64,000 bases of DNA from Pseudomonas pergaminensis (GTDB lineage Bacteria; Pseudomonadota; Gammaproteobacteria; Pseudomonadales; Pseudomonadaceae), in contig NZ_CP078013.2 of NCBI RefSeq assembly GCF_024112395.2, forward strand, positions 6,170,501-6,234,500. Reading direction: 5' to 3'. Of the stretch, positions 18,141 through 27,719 are shown in pieces. Positions within the stretch are counted from its first letter, which is position 1. Every line of letters starts with the position of its first letter. The position numbers and the translations under genes were made by a program. The notes beneath the pieces were generated by a model. It saw nothing but the letters and a program-made list of their open reading frames with translations, did not search any database and was not told where the DNA came from.

Positions 18141-18379
18141 ATCTGCTCTGCCATCGCCACCGCGAATCGGTTTTCGGTGTGTACTGCCTGATGTTGCACA
18201 GGATGAGCGCCGCAAGCCTTGGAATTCAAGGGCTGCTACGCCGTGGCAGTCTTTTTAGCACAGTCTCCGGACGCAATCTATCGAGCAACCGGCCAGGTGG
18301 TTTTTCCTTGACCCACAACAGCCACAGCGCCACTCTGACGCCACTTTTATGCGCCCTAATTTGCTAGAGGAAATCCCCC

Positions 18380-19333
18380 ATGAGCGTTCGCGTCGGCATT
18401 GTCATGGACCCTATCGCCAGCATCTCCTATAAAAAGGACAGCTCGCTGGCCATGCTCCTGGCCGCCCAGGCCCGCGGCTGGACGCTGTTCTATATGGAGC
18501 AGCGCGACCTTTACCAGGGTGACGGCGAGGCCCGCGCACGCATGCGTCCGCTGCAGGTGTTTGCCAACCCGCAGAAGTGGTTCGAGCTGTCGGACGAAAT
18601 CGACAGCCCGCTGAGCGATCTGGACGTGATCCTGATGCGCAAGGACCCGCCGTTCGACATGGAGTTCGTCTACTCCACCTACCTGCTGGAACAGGCCGAA
18701 CGCGCCGGCGTGTTGATCGTCAACAAGCCGCAGAGCCTGCGCGACTGCAATGAAAAGCTGTTCGCCACCCTCTTCCCGCAGTGCACCCCGCCCACCGTGG
18801 TCAGCCGCCGCGCCGATGTGCTGCGTGAATTCGCTGCCAAGCACGGCGATGTGATCCTCAAGCCGCTGGACGGCATGGGCGGTACCTCGATCTTCCGCCA
18901 CCGCGCCGGCGACCCGAACCTGTCGGTGATCCTGGAGACCCTGACGGCCCTGGGCACCCAGCAGATCATGGGCCAGGCCTACCTGCCGGCGATCAAGGAC
19001 GGCGACAAGCGCATCCTGATGATCGACGGCGAGCCGGTGGATTACTGCCTGGCGCGCATCCCGGCAGCCGGCGAGACCCGCGGCAACCTGGCGGCCGGTG
19101 GTCGTGGTGAAGCCCGCCCTCTGTCGGACAAGGACCGTTGGATTGCCGCCCAGGTTGGCCCGACCCTGCGCGAAAAAGGCCTGCTGTTCGTGGGGTTGGA
19201 TGTGATTGGCGAGAATCTCACCGAAATCAACGTCACCAGCCCTACCTGCATCCGCGAGATCGACAACGCATTTGGCACGAACATCGGCGAAATGTTGATG
19301 GCTGCCATTGAGCGCAAGCTACAAGCCAAGTGA
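18380..19333 (+). CDS. gshB: Glutathione synthetase
   Basis: 317 residues, ATP-grasp enzyme joining gamma-glutamylcysteine and glycine. The GshB signature DVILKPLDGMGGTSIFRH (ATP-binding loop) and the C-terminal VGLDVIGENLTEINVTSPT are intact, so it is full length. The start is preceded by AGAGGAAAT. A rho-independent terminator at 19354-19407 follows. Confidence 0.97.
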   Translation: MSVRVGIVMDPIASISYKKDSSLAMLLAAQARGWTLFYMEQRDLYQGDGEARARMRPLQVFANPQKWFELSDEIDSPLSDLDVILMRKDPPFDMEFVYSTYLLEQAERAGVLIVNKPQSLRDCNEKLFATLFPQCTPPTVVSRRADVLREFAAKHGDVILKPLDGMGGTSIFRHRAGDPNLSVILETLTALGTQQIMGQAYLPAIKDGDKRILMIDGEPVDYCLARIPAAGETRGNLAAGGRGEARPLSDKDRWIAAQVGPTLREKGLLFVGLDVIGENLTEINVTSPTCIREIDNAFGTNIGEMLMAAIERKLQAK

Positions 19334-19353
19334 CATAGAACAGCCGGACACAC

Positions 19354-19407
19354 ACCAACATTGCGTTATCATGCGCCACCTGTGAAACGCGCGATGTTGG
19401 TTTTTTT
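19354..19407 (+). terminator. Rho-independent terminator of gshB, abutting the tonB start
   Basis: ACCAACATTGCG (19354-19365) pairs with CGCGATGTTGGT (19390-19401) over 12 positions with one G-U pair, loop of 24 bases, followed by seven T (19401-19407). The next gene's ATG is at 19411, three bases after the T run. Confidence 0.75.
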
Positions 19408-19410
19408 GTC

Positions 19411-20316
19411 ATGACACTCCCGTCCGAACTGCCCCCCGAACTCTCCCACAGCGGCGTGCGCCCGGCTGATCGGCTCGGATTTACCCTTTTCCTCGCTGCA
19501 CTGATTCACCTGGCCGTGATCCTCGGCGTTGGGTTCACAATGGTTGAACCCAAGCAGATCAGCAAAACCCTGGAAATCACCCTCGCCACGTTCAAGAGCG
19601 AAAAGAAGCCCGAGAAGGCTGACTTTCTCGCCCAGGACAACCAGCAAGGCAGCGGCACCCTCGACAAGAAAGCCGTGCCCAAGACCACCGAGGTGGCGCC
19701 GTTCCAGGACAACAAGGTCAACAAAGTCACGCCGCCACCGGCCCCCAAGCCCGAGGTCAAGCAGGCAGCGCCCAAGGCCGCCGTGACCACCGTCGCGCCC
19801 AAACCGCAAAAAGCCCCGACCCAGCGTGAAAAAACCAAGACCGAGCCCGTGCCCGAGCCCGTGAAGCCGGCGCCGACCTTCGACAGCTCGACGCTGACCG
19901 ATGAAATCTCCAGCCTGGAAGCCGAACTGGCCAACGAACAGCAGCTGTACGCCAAGCGCCCGCGCATCTACCGGCTGAACGCCGCCTCGACCATGCGCGA
20001 CAAAGGTGCCTGGTATAAGGACGAGTGGCGCAAGAAGGTCGAACGTATCGGCAACCTCAACTACCCGGATGAGGCACGCCGCCAGCAGATTTATGGCAAT
20101 TTGCGCTTACTGGTGTCGATCAACCGCGACGGCACGTTATATGAGGTGCAGGTGCTGGAGTCGTCCGGCCAGCCTTTGCTGGACCAGGCCGCCCAGCGCA
20201 TCGTGCGCCTGGCCGCCCCCTTTGCGCCGTTCAGCGGCGACTTGAATGACGTCGATCGCCTGGAAATCATCCGCACCTGGAAGTTCGCCAGGGGCGACCG
20301 GCTGTCCAGCAACTGA
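19411..20316 (+). CDS. tonB3: TonB-family energy transducer (TonB3 type)
   Basis: 301 residues. One N-terminal membrane anchor (LFLAALIHLAVILGVGF, about residues 29-45) is followed by a Lys/Pro-rich periplasmic spacer (about 70-150) and a C-terminal TonB domain with YPDEARRQQIYGNLRLLVSI and a final EIIRTWKF. It transmits proton-motive force to outer-membrane partners. In P. aeruginosa the gene at this position (between gshB and yqgE) has been named tonB3 and linked to twitching motility rather than iron uptake. The start lacks a visible Shine-Dalgarno sequence because the gshB terminator occupies the leader. Confidence 0.88.
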   Translation: MTLPSELPPELSHSGVRPADRLGFTLFLAALIHLAVILGVGFTMVEPKQISKTLEITLATFKSEKKPEKADFLAQDNQQGSGTLDKKAVPKTTEVAPFQDNKVNKVTPPPAPKPEVKQAAPKAAVTTVAPKPQKAPTQREKTKTEPVPEPVKPAPTFDSSTLTDEISSLEAELANEQQLYAKRPRIYRLNAASTMRDKGAWYKDEWRKKVERIGNLNYPDEARRQQIYGNLRLLVSINRDGTLYEVQVLESSGQPLLDQAAQRIVRLAAPFAPFSGDLNDVDRLEIIRTWKFARGDRLSSN

Positions 20317-20418
20317 TACACCTGCCGGCTCCTACAGGCAGGGTGTTCGACATGAAAGGTAGCCTTGTCGTGCATCACCAGCTTGTCAGTTCGCCCCTCC
20401 GCCGCCACACTAGCGGAC

Positions 20419-20988
20419 ATGAAAAATGTCAGCCCGACCTACCTCAAGCACCAATTCCTGATCGCCATGCCCCATATGGCCGACCCGAACTTTGCGCAGA
20501 CCTTGACCTACATCGTCGAGCACACCGCCAAGGGTGCCATGGGGTTGGTCATCAACCGCCCGCAAGAGCTGAACCTGGCGGACATCCTTGAGCAACTGCG
20601 CCCCGAGATCGACCCGCCCGCCCGTTGCCAGGGCGTGCCGATCTACATCGGCGGCCCGGTGCAGACTGATCGCGGCTTTGTGCTGCACCCCACCGGGCCG
20701 AAGTTCCAGGCCACGGTCGACTTGGAAGGCGTGTCGCTGTCCACGTCCCAGGACGTGCTGTTCGCCATCGCGGACGGCGTGGGCCCTGAGCAAAGCGTGA
20801 TCACACTCGGCTATGCGGGCTGGGAAGCCGGGCAGTTGGAAGCCGAACTGGCCAGCAATGCCTGGCTGACCTGCCCCTTCGACGCCGAAATCCTGTTCAA
20901 CACCCCCAGCGAACTGCGCCTGGAAGCCGCTGCGGCCAAGCTGCGGGTGAACCTCAGCCTGCTGACCAGCCAGGCGGGGCACGCCTGA
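20419..20988 (+). CDS. YqgE/AlgH family protein
   Basis: 189 residues, UPF0301 family. It has the conserved YLKHQFLIAMPHMADPNF start, GLVINRP, and PIYIGGPVQTDRGFVLH. Molecular function is not firmly known; the name AlgH comes from a proposed role in alginate regulation. The start at 20419 was chosen for the MKNVSPTYLKHQ family start over a longer frame. Its TGA overlaps the ATG of ruvX (TGATG), a conserved pairing in proteobacteria. Confidence 0.92.
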   Translation: MKNVSPTYLKHQFLIAMPHMADPNFAQTLTYIVEHTAKGAMGLVINRPQELNLADILEQLRPEIDPPARCQGVPIYIGGPVQTDRGFVLHPTGPKFQATVDLEGVSLSTSQDVLFAIADGVGPEQSVITLGYAGWEAGQLEAELASNAWLTCPFDAEILFNTPSELRLEAAAAKLRVNLSLLTSQAGHA

Positions 20989-21425
20989 TGGCTTTGCGTC
21001 TGATCCTTGGTTTTGATTACGGCACCAAACAGATCGGCGTAGCCGTCGGCCAGGTGATTACCGGCCAGGCGCGCGAGCTGTGCACCCTGAAGGCGCAGAA
21101 CGGCATACCGGACTGGAACCAGGTCGAAGCCCTCATCAAGGAATGGAAGCCCGATGCCGTGGTGGTCGGCCTGCCCCTGAACATGGACGGCACCCCCAGC
21201 GACATGTGCCTGCGCGCCGAAAAATTCGCCCGCCGCCTCAATGGCCGCTACAACCTGCCCTTCTATACCCACGATGAACGCCTGACCACCTTTGAAGCCA
21301 AGGGTGAGCGTCGCGACCGTGGTGGCCAGAAAGGCAGCTACCGCGACAACCCCGTGGACGCCATCGCCGCCGCGCTGCTGTTGCAGGGCTGGCTGGATGA
21401 GAACACTGCCTTATTTGAATCCTGA
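20988..21425 (+). CDS. ruvX: Putative Holliday junction resolvase / pre-16S rRNA nuclease YqgF (RuvX)
   Basis: 145 residues with an RNase H-like fold. The start LILGFDYGTKQIGVAVGQ carries the first catalytic Asp, and VVGLPLNMDGTPSDM, YTHDERLTT and the C-terminal NPVDAIAAALLLQ supply the rest. The E. coli homologue trims the 5' end of pre-16S rRNA; an older name is Holliday junction resolvase. It overlaps yqgE and is followed by a strong terminator. Confidence 0.93.
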   Translation: MALRLILGFDYGTKQIGVAVGQVITGQARELCTLKAQNGIPDWNQVEALIKEWKPDAVVVGLPLNMDGTPSDMCLRAEKFARRLNGRYNLPFYTHDERLTTFEAKGERRDRGGQKGSYRDNPVDAIAAALLLQGWLDENTALFES

Positions 21426-21427
21426 CT

Positions 21428-21450
21428 GACGCGGCTTGCCGCGTCTTTTT
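21428..21450 (+). terminator. Rho-independent terminator after ruvX
   Basis: Perfect stem GACGCGG / CCGCGTC with a four-base loop CTTG, followed by five T. It begins three bases after the ruvX stop and separates the tonB3-yqgE-ruvX unit from pyrR. Confidence 0.92.
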
Positions 21451-21497
21451 ACGTTTGAGCCCGGACCTTGCCTGCGCGAGGCCTAGAAGGAGCACCC

Positions 21498-22004
21498 ATG
21501 AGCCTGCCCAATCCCGCCGAACTGATCAGCCAGATGGCCACAAGCCTCACGGCCCATCTGCAACACCGCAACATCAGCGAGCCGCGCTTCATCGGCATTC
21601 GCACCGGTGGTGTGTGGGTGGCCCAGGCATTGCTGGAAGCACTGGGCAGCGACTCGCCCCTTGGCACCCTGGATGTGTCCTTCTACCGCGATGATTTCAG
21701 CCAGAACGGCCTGCATCCACAAGTGCGCCCGTCGGCGCTGCCGTTCGAGATCGAAGGCCAGCACCTGGTGCTGATCGACGACGTGCTGATGAGCGGCCGC
21801 ACCATCCGCGCCGCCATGAACGAACTGTTCGACTACGGCCGCCCGGCCAGCGTGACCCTGGTGTGCCTGCTGGACCTGGACGCCGGCGAATTGCCGATCA
21901 GCCCGGATGTGGTCGGCGCCACACTGTCGCTGCAAGCCCACCAACGGGTAAAATTGTCCGGTCCCACGCCGCTCGAACTCGAACTGCAAGACCTCGCCCT
22001 TTAA
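21498..22004 (+). CDS. pyrR: Bifunctional pyr operon regulator / uracil phosphoribosyltransferase PyrR
   Basis: 168 residues. The PRPP-binding loop [19 protein letters not shown] is clear, and [10 protein letters not shown] is the N-terminal PyrR motif. In Bacillus PyrR is an RNA-binding attenuator; in Pseudomonas a regulatory role on pyrimidine genes has been proposed. AAGGAG lies just before the ATG at 21498. It is 24 bases before pyrB. Confidence 0.92.
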   Translation: MSLPNPAELISQMATSLTAHLQHRNISEPRFIGIRTGGVWVAQALLEALGSDSPLGTLDVSFYRDDFSQNGLHPQVRPSALPFEIEGQHLVLIDDVLMSGRTIRAAMNELFDYGRPASVTLVCLLDLDAGELPISPDVVGATLSLQAHQRVKLSGPTPLELELQDLAL

Positions 22005-22028
22005 ACCGCCTTGTAAAGAGTCCCCGCG

Positions 22029-23033
22029 ATGACGCCTCTAGATGCCAAGCGCCCGCTGCAGCTCAATGCTCAGGGTCAGTTGCAACACTTCTTGTCCCTC
22101 GACGGTTTGCCCCGCGAACTGCTCACCGAAATCCTCGACACCGCCGACTCGTTCCTCGAAGTCGGAGGCCGCGCGGTGAAGAAGGTCCCGCTGCTGCGCG
22201 GCAAGACCATCTGCAATGTGTTCTTCGAGAACTCCACCCGCACCCGCACCACCTTTGAACTGGCGGCCCAGCGGCTGTCGGCCGATGTGATCACGCTGAA
22301 CGTGTCCACCTCGTCGGCAAGCAAGGGCGAAACCTTACTCGACACCCTGCGCAATCTCGAAGCCATGGCCGCCGACATGTTCGTGGTACGCCACGGCGAC
22401 TCCGGCGCCGCGCACTTCATCGCCGAACACGTGTGCCCGCAGGTGGCGATCATCAACGGCGGCGATGGCCGTCACGCTCACCCGACCCAGGGCATGCTCG
22501 ACATGCTCACCATTCGTCGGCACAAGGGCAGCTTTGAAAACCTCTCGGTGGCCATCGTCGGCGACATCCTGCACTCGCGGGTCGCGCGCTCGAACATGCT
22601 GGCCCTGAAAACCCTGGGTTGCCCGGACATCCGCGTGATCGCACCAAAAACCCTGCTGCCGATCGGCATCGAGCAGTACGGCGTGAAGGTCTACACCGAC
22701 ATGACCGAAGGCCTCAAGGACGTGGACGTGGTGATCATGCTGCGCCTGCAGCGTGAACGCATGGCCGGCGGCCTGCTGCCAAGTGAAGGCGAGTTCTACC
22801 GCCTGTTCGGCCTCACCACCGCGCGCCTGGCCGGTGCCAAGCCGGACGCCATCGTGATGCACCCCGGCCCGATCAACCGTGGCGTGGAGATTGAATCGGC
22901 GGTGGCCGACGGCAACCAGTCGGTGATCCTCAACCAGGTGACCTACGGCATCGCCGTGCGCATGGCGGTGTTGTCCATGGCCATGAGCGGGCAAACCGCA
23001 CAACGTCAATTCGAGCAGGAGAACGCCCAGTGA
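22029..23033 (+). CDS. pyrB: Aspartate carbamoyltransferase catalytic subunit
   Basis: 334 residues. It catalyses carbamoyl phosphate plus aspartate to carbamoyl aspartate. [19 protein letters not shown] is the carbamoyl-phosphate loop, and [18 protein letters not shown] is the C-terminal motif. Pseudomonas enzymes have an N-terminal extension and assemble with the PyrC' protein into a large dodecamer. The last codons overlap the GTG start of the next gene (GTGA). Confidence 0.97.
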   Translation: MTPLDAKRPLQLNAQGQLQHFLSLDGLPRELLTEILDTADSFLEVGGRAVKKVPLLRGKTICNVFFENSTRTRTTFELAAQRLSADVITLNVSTSSASKGETLLDTLRNLEAMAADMFVVRHGDSGAAHFIAEHVCPQVAIINGGDGRHAHPTQGMLDMLTIRRHKGSFENLSVAIVGDILHSRVARSNMLALKTLGCPDIRVIAPKTLLPIGIEQYGVKVYTDMTEGLKDVDVVIMLRLQRERMAGGLLPSEGEFYRLFGLTTARLAGAKPDAIVMHPGPINRGVEIESAVADGNQSVILNQVTYGIAVRMAVLSMAMSGQTAQRQFEQENAQ

Positions 23034-24301
23034 AGCTCAGCATTCTCGGCGCCCGAGTCATCGATCCGGCCAGTGGCCTGGATCACGTCACCGACCTTCA
23101 TCTGGAGGCCGGCAAGATCATCGCCATCGGTGCCGCGCCCGCAGGCTTCAGCGCCAGCGAGACCATTGATGCCAAAGGCCTGGTGGCCGCGCCCGGCCTG
23201 GTCGACCTGAACGTCGCCCTGCGCGAGCCGGGTTACAGCCGCAAGGGCAACATCATCAGCGAAACCCGCGCCGCCGCAGCCGGTGGCGTGACCAGCCTGT
23301 GCTGCCCGCCGCACACCAAGCCGGTGCTGGACACCTCGGCCGTGACCGAGTTGATCCTCGACCGCGCCCGTGAGGCCGGCAACTGCAAGGTGTTCCCTAT
23401 CGGCGCTTTGAGCAAAGGTTTGGAAGGCGAACAACTCGCCGAACTGATCGCCCTGCGTGACGCCGGTTGCGTGGCCTTCGGCAATGGCCTGGACAGCTTC
23501 CGCAGCAGCCGCACGCTGTGCCGCGCCCTGGAATACGCGGCCACCTTCGATTTGACGGTGATCTTCCACTCCCAGGACCGCGACCTGGCCGAAGGCGGCC
23601 TGGCCCATGAAGGCGCCGTGGCCAGCTTCCTTGGCCTGCCGGGCATTCCGGAAACCGCCGAGACCGTGGCCCTGGCCCGTGACCTGCTGCTGGTGGAACA
23701 AAGCGGTGTGCGTGCGCACTTCAGCCAACTGACCAGTGCACGAGGTGTCGCCTTGATCGCCCAGGCCCAGGCCCGTGGCTTGCCGGTCACCGCAGATGTG
23801 GCGCTGTATCAGCTGATCCTGACGGCCGAGGCGCTGATCGACTTCTCCAGCCTGTACCACGTGCAACCGCCACTGCGCACCCTGGCCGACCGCGAAGGTT
23901 TGCGTGCGGCGGTCAAGTCCGGTGTGGTCTCGGCGATTTCCAGCCACCACCAGCCCCATGAGCGCGATGCCAAGCTGGCACCGTTCGGCGCGACTGAGCC
24001 GGGCATCAGCAGTGTCGAACTGTTGCTGCCGCTGGCAATGACGTTGGTAGAGGATGGGTTGCTGGACTTGCCGACGCTGCTGGCACGCCTGAGCAGCGGC
24101 CCGGCCGAGGCCTTGCGCCTGCCGGCGGGCAAGTTGGCGGTGGGTTCGCCGGCGGACCTGGTGCTGTTCGACCCGGCCAGCTCCACGGTTGCCGGGGAGC
24201 AGTGGCTGTCCAAGGGTGAAAACTGCCCGTTCATCGGCCATAGCCTGCCGGCGACGGTGCGCTACACCCTGGTTGACGGACGTATCAGTTACCAGGCCTG
24301 A
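23030..24301 (+). CDS. pyrC': Dihydroorotase-like subunit PyrC' (catalytically degenerate)
   Basis: 423 residues with a GTG start overlapping the pyrB stop. It has the amidohydrolase fold, but where active dihydroorotases carry the zinc-binding HxH before LREPG, this protein has Asn61-Val-Ala63. Pseudomonas PyrC' proteins are known to be inactive as dihydroorotase and to serve as structural partners of aspartate carbamoyltransferase. Later parts still resemble the family ([20 protein letters not shown]). A separate active pyrC must lie elsewhere. Confidence 0.93.
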   Translation: MKLSILGARVIDPASGLDHVTDLHLEAGKIIAIGAAPAGFSASETIDAKGLVAAPGLVDLNVALREPGYSRKGNIISETRAAAAGGVTSLCCPPHTKPVLDTSAVTELILDRAREAGNCKVFPIGALSKGLEGEQLAELIALRDAGCVAFGNGLDSFRSSRTLCRALEYAATFDLTVIFHSQDRDLAEGGLAHEGAVASFLGLPGIPETAETVALARDLLLVEQSGVRAHFSQLTSARGVALIAQAQARGLPVTADVALYQLILTAEALIDFSSLYHVQPPLRTLADREGLRAAVKSGVVSAISSHHQPHERDAKLAPFGATEPGISSVELLLPLAMTLVEDGLLDLPTLLARLSSGPAEALRLPAGKLAVGSPADLVLFDPASSTVAGEQWLSKGENCPFIGHSLPATVRYTLVDGRISYQA

Positions 24302-24331
24302 TAAAACACGCCTGATGTGGACAAGGCCCAT

Positions 24332-24416
24332 GTGGGAGCTGGCTTGCCTGCGATAGCATCACCTCGGTTTAGCTGAAAGACCGAGGTGTCTGCATCGCAG
24401 GCAAGCCAGCTCCCAC
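24332..24416. repeat. REPIN, GTGGGAGCTGGCTTGCCTGCGAT family
   Basis: Inverted arms enclose an inner palindrome ACCTCGGTTT...ACCGAGGT. It lies between the convergent pyrC' and TM2-domain genes. Confidence 0.9.
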
Positions 24417-24450
24417 ACAAGCCAGCATCCATATTGGATTGTGTGCAGGC

Positions 24451-24879
24451 TTACCGTCCGGCGTTGCGCTCGGCATTGCGGATCGAAATCTGCGTATTCA
24501 ACGTCCAGAAGTCATACAGCACGCCCACCAGGAACAAGCCGCCGGTCAGCAGGTAGATCAGGCCGGTGATCCATTTGCCCTGGTACATGCGGTGCACGCC
24601 AAACACCCCGAGAAACGCCAACAGAATCCAGGCCACGTTGTATTCGATCGGCCCGGCGGTAAAACGCAGGTCCGCTTCACGGTCCATGGCCGGGATCAGG
24701 AACAGGTCGATCAGCCAGCCGATACCCAGCAAGCCAAAGGTGAAAAACCAGATCGTGCCGGTCACTGGCTTGCCGTAATAGAAGCGATGCGCCCCGGTAA
24801 AACCGAAAATCCACAGCAGGTAACCGATCACCTTGCTGTGGGTGTCTTGCTGCGAACCAATCTGTTGATAGGTGTTCAT
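24451..24879 (-). CDS. TM2 domain-containing membrane protein
   Basis: 142 residues with two TM2-type units: LLWIFGFTGAHRFYYGKPVT near the N-terminus and LAFLGVFGVHRMYQGKWITG in the second half, each followed by a membrane segment ending in a polar DLFLI or DFWTL stretch. The role of such small inner-membrane proteins is not established. It is divergent from the NlpC/P60 gene with a 250-base gap. Confidence 0.85.
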   Translation of the reverse strand: MNTYQQIGSQQDTHSKVIGYLLWIFGFTGAHRFYYGKPVTGTIWFFTFGLLGIGWLIDLFLIPAMDREADLRFTAGPIEYNVAWILLAFLGVFGVHRMYQGKWITGLIYLLTGGLFLVGVLYDFWTLNTQISIRNAERNAGR

Positions 24880-25129
24880 CGCGTACCTCTTTTGCCTCGA
24901 TAGATAAATTTTTTCACTTTCTTTGTGACTTTTTTACAGGCGCCCGACGTACGGCAAATGGTATCTTCCCTGCCCTGAAAGCCTTATGCCACCTGACTTG
25001 TGTAGGACAATTGCGGCGAATCGTCGCGTTTTTCCTGAATTTGACGTCAAGGTTCAGTCGACAAACGGCCTGAGAACGACACAAAAAGCTGTTATAAAGT
25101 TGCGCGCAAACCCATAAGAGCCACGCCTA

Positions 25130-25768
25130 ATGCGACCATTTTTCAAGACATGGCTAACCATTTGCCTATTAATGCCACTGGCCGCCCACGCCACCAATCG
25201 TGAGCAACGACTTCCTAACGTTAACGGTTTCACCCCTAAAGTCCACAGCACGCCAAGCACCGCCAAGTCGGTCAAGCTGACCGTCAACCGCCCGACTCAA
25301 CTGAGCAAGGCCCATAACGGTAAAGCAGTTCCGGGCCTGGTTGGCGTCAACACCAAGCAGAGCAGCACCGTCCTCAGCCGCGCCGTCAACGTGCTCGGTA
25401 CTCCTTATCGTTGGGGCGGCAGCAGCCCAAGTAAAGGGTTCGACTGCAGTGGCTTGGTAAAATATGCGTTTAACGACGTAGCAGCCGTGGATTTGCCGCG
25501 CACCTCCAACGCCATGGCCGCCGGCCACGGGCAGAAGGTTGATCGCAAGGACCTGAAACCCGGCGACCTGCTGTTCTTCAAACTGAAGAGCCGCCAGGTG
25601 AACCACGTTGCCATCTACCTGGGTAACGACCGTTTCATCCACGCGCCGCGTCGTGGCAAGTCGGTGAGCATCGACACCCTGAAGAAACCGTTCTGGGACA
25701 AGAACTACGTGATTGCCAAGCGGGTACTCCCAAAAGAGCAGAATAACTTGCGGGTCGTTCAGCGCTGA
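25130..25768 (+). CDS. NlpC/P60 (C40) family cell-wall peptidase
   Basis: 212 residues. A signal peptide (MRPFFKTWLTICLLMPLAAHA) and a basic linker precede a C-terminal NlpC/P60 domain. The catalytic triad is visible: Cys106 in GFDCSGLV, His159 in QVNHVAIYLG and a third polar residue at His171 (FIHAPRRG). Such enzymes cleave gamma-D-Glu-diaminopimelate bonds in peptidoglycan stem peptides in the periplasm. The upstream gap holds TTGACGTCAA (25041-25050), a perfect palindrome, and an AT-rich TTATAAAG near 25092. Confidence 0.9.
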   Translation: MRPFFKTWLTICLLMPLAAHATNREQRLPNVNGFTPKVHSTPSTAKSVKLTVNRPTQLSKAHNGKAVPGLVGVNTKQSSTVLSRAVNVLGTPYRWGGSSPSKGFDCSGLVKYAFNDVAAVDLPRTSNAMAAGHGQKVDRKDLKPGDLLFFKLKSRQVNHVAIYLGNDRFIHAPRRGKSVSIDTLKKPFWDKNYVIAKRVLPKEQNNLRVVQR

Positions 25769-25794
25769 TTTCAGACTGAAATGCAGTACCCAAT

Positions 25795-25881
25795 GTGGGA
25801 GCGGGCTTGCTCGCGAAAGCGGTGGATCAGTCGATTATTTGTTGACTGACACTCCGCATTCGCGAGCAAGCCTGCTCCCAC
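25795..25881. repeat. REPIN, GTGGGAGCGGGCTTGCTCGCGAA family
   Basis: Inverted arms; the right arm has CCTGCTCCCAC instead of CCCGCTCCCAC. It lies between the convergent NlpC/P60 gene and pilT, where P. aeruginosa carries pilU. Confidence 0.92.
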
Positions 25882-25907
25882 ATTTGATTTACATCGCTCT
25901 TAATGCC

Positions 25908-26942
25908 TCATAGGTCTGCTGGCACCCTCGCGTTCTCCCGCGCCTCTTCCCGGCTGATCACCCCCTCTCCGACCAAACCCTTCAAACTCATATCCAGCGT
26001 CTTCATCCCCAACGCCCCACCCGTCTGTATCGCTGAAACCATCTGCGCCACCTTGTCCTCCCGGATCAAGTTCCGAATGGCCGGCGTGCCCAGCATGATT
26101 TCATGGGCCGCCACGCGTCCGCCGCCGATCTTCTTTACCAGCACTTGGGACACCACCGCCTGCAACGACTCCGACAACATCGAGCGGACCATGGCCTTTT
26201 CCCCAGCCGGAAACACGTCCACCAGCCGGTCTACGGTCTTTGCCGCTGAACTGGTGTGCAGCGTGCCAAACACCAGGTGCCCCGTTTCAGCCGCCGTCAA
26301 CGCGAGGCGGATGGTGTCCAGGTCGCGCAGTTCGCCCACCAGGATCACATCAGGGTCTTCCCGAAGGGCGGAGCGCAGGGCGGTGGAAAAGTCATGGGTA
26401 TCCCGGTGCACCTGGCGCTGATTGATCAGGGCGGTCTTGGGGGTGTGGATAAATTCGATGGGGTCTTCGAGGGTGAGGATGTGCTGGCGCCGATGCTGAT
26501 TGAGATAATCGATCATCGCCGCCAGGGTGGTGGACTTGCCCGAGCCGGTCGGGCCGGTAACCAGTACCAAGCCCCGTGGCAATTGGGCGATACGCCGGAA
26601 CACCTCGCCAGGGCCAAGGCTCTCCAGGCTCCGGACCTCGGACGGGATGGTGCGAAATACCGCGCCCATGCCGCGATTCTGTTGGAACACGTTGGCCCGG
26701 AATCGCGCTACGCCGGGCAGTTCGAAGGCGAAATCTGTTTCTAGAGATGTTTCGAAATCTTTTTGTTGGTACTGATTGAGCAACGGGCTCAATAAGTCCG
26801 CCACTTGCGACGGTGAAAGCACCGGCCAATCCAGCGGCCAGACCTCGCCATCCACGCGCAGCATCGGCGCCAGGCCGGCCGACAAGTGCAGGTCGGAAGC
26901 GCCACGGCGCACACTGGCCGTGAGTAATTCAGTGATATCCAT
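25908..26942 (-). CDS. pilT: Type IV pilus retraction ATPase PilT
   Basis: 344 residues from MDITELLTASVRRGASDLHL. Walker A is GPTGSGKST (residues 130-138); ILTLEDPIEFIH (Asp box), the Walker B region DPDVILVGELRD and the His box GHLVFGTLHTSSA follow in order. PilT depolymerises pili for twitching. The start was set at 26942, the usual PilT N-terminus; the 49-codon upstream extension overlaps yggS on the other strand. The usual partner pilU is not next to it. Confidence 0.96.
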   Translation of the reverse strand: MDITELLTASVRRGASDLHLSAGLAPMLRVDGEVWPLDWPVLSPSQVADLLSPLLNQYQQKDFETSLETDFAFELPGVARFRANVFQQNRGMGAVFRTIPSEVRSLESLGPGEVFRRIAQLPRGLVLVTGPTGSGKSTTLAAMIDYLNQHRRQHILTLEDPIEFIHTPKTALINQRQVHRDTHDFSTALRSALREDPDVILVGELRDLDTIRLALTAAETGHLVFGTLHTSSAAKTVDRLVDVFPAGEKAMVRSMLSESLQAVVSQVLVKKIGGGRVAAHEIMLGTPAIRNLIREDKVAQMVSAIQTGGALGMKTLDMSLKGLVGEGVISREEARENARVPADL

Positions 26943-26999
26943 AGGGCTTTCCATTTCCAGTAGAATGCCGCGGACTCCATATCCACGGGCGCATCTTGA

Positions 27000-27686
27000 A
27001 TGTCGACGATAGCAGACAACATCGGCCAGGTTAGCCAGCGCATCCGCGCCGCTGCCGACGCCGTGCAACGTGACGCAAGCAGCATCCACCTGCTGGCCGT
27101 GAGTAAGACCAAACCCGCGCAGGCGGTGCGCGAAGCCTATGCCGCCGGCATGCGCGACTTTGGCGAGAACTATCTGCAGGAAGCCCTGGGCAAACAGGCC
27201 GAATTAACCGACCTGCCCTTGAGTTGGCACTTCATCGGCCCCATTCAATCGAACAAGACGCGCGCTATCGCCGAGAACTTCGCTTGGGTGCATTCCGTGG
27301 ACCGCCTCAAAATTGCACAACGCCTGTCCGAACAACGCCCGGACGACCTGCCACCGCTGAACATCTGCATTCAGGTCAATGTCAGTGGCGAAGCCAGCAA
27401 GTCCGGCTGTACACCTGCCGACCTGCCGGCATTGGCAAACGCCATCAGCGCCCTGCCGCGCCTGAAGCTGCGTGGCCTGATGGCCATTCCCGAGCCGACC
27501 GAAGATCGTGCCGCACAAGACGCAGCGTTCGCCGCTGTACGCGACCTGCAAAACAGCCTGAACCTGCCGTTGGACACACTTTCCATGGGCATGAGCCATG
27601 ACCTTGAGTCGGCCATCGCCCAAGGCGCCACCTGGGTGCGGATCGGTACCGCCCTGTTTGGCGCCCGCGACTACGGCCAGCCATGA
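27000..27686 (+). CDS. YggS family pyridoxal phosphate homeostasis protein
   Basis: 228 residues, single-domain alanine-racemase-like barrel. The PLP lysine is Lys36 in LLAVSKTKPA, and FIGPIQSNKT, SVDRLKIA and SMGMSHDLESAI complete the family pattern. It binds PLP without known catalysis and helps vitamin B6 balance. It is followed by proC, a nearly universal pairing, and is divergent from pilT with a 57-base gap. Confidence 0.94.
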   Translation: MSTIADNIGQVSQRIRAAADAVQRDASSIHLLAVSKTKPAQAVREAYAAGMRDFGENYLQEALGKQAELTDLPLSWHFIGPIQSNKTRAIAENFAWVHSVDRLKIAQRLSEQRPDDLPPLNICIQVNVSGEASKSGCTPADLPALANAISALPRLKLRGLMAIPEPTEDRAAQDAAFAAVRDLQNSLNLPLDTLSMGMSHDLESAIAQGATWVRIGTALFGARDYGQP

Positions 27687-27719
27687 AATGGCTGACTTCC
27701 CTCTGAGTAAGGACCTGTC

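Noticed and set aside
25041..25050. TTGACGTCAA palindrome upstream of the NlpC/P60 gene as an operator
   Set aside because: A ten-base palindrome can arise by chance and is too far from a plausible -10 to assign; noted only in the gene entry.
25054..25287. Minus-strand frame upstream of the NlpC/P60 gene
   Set aside because: Overlaps the signal peptide region of a supported gene and has no ribosome-binding site or similarity.
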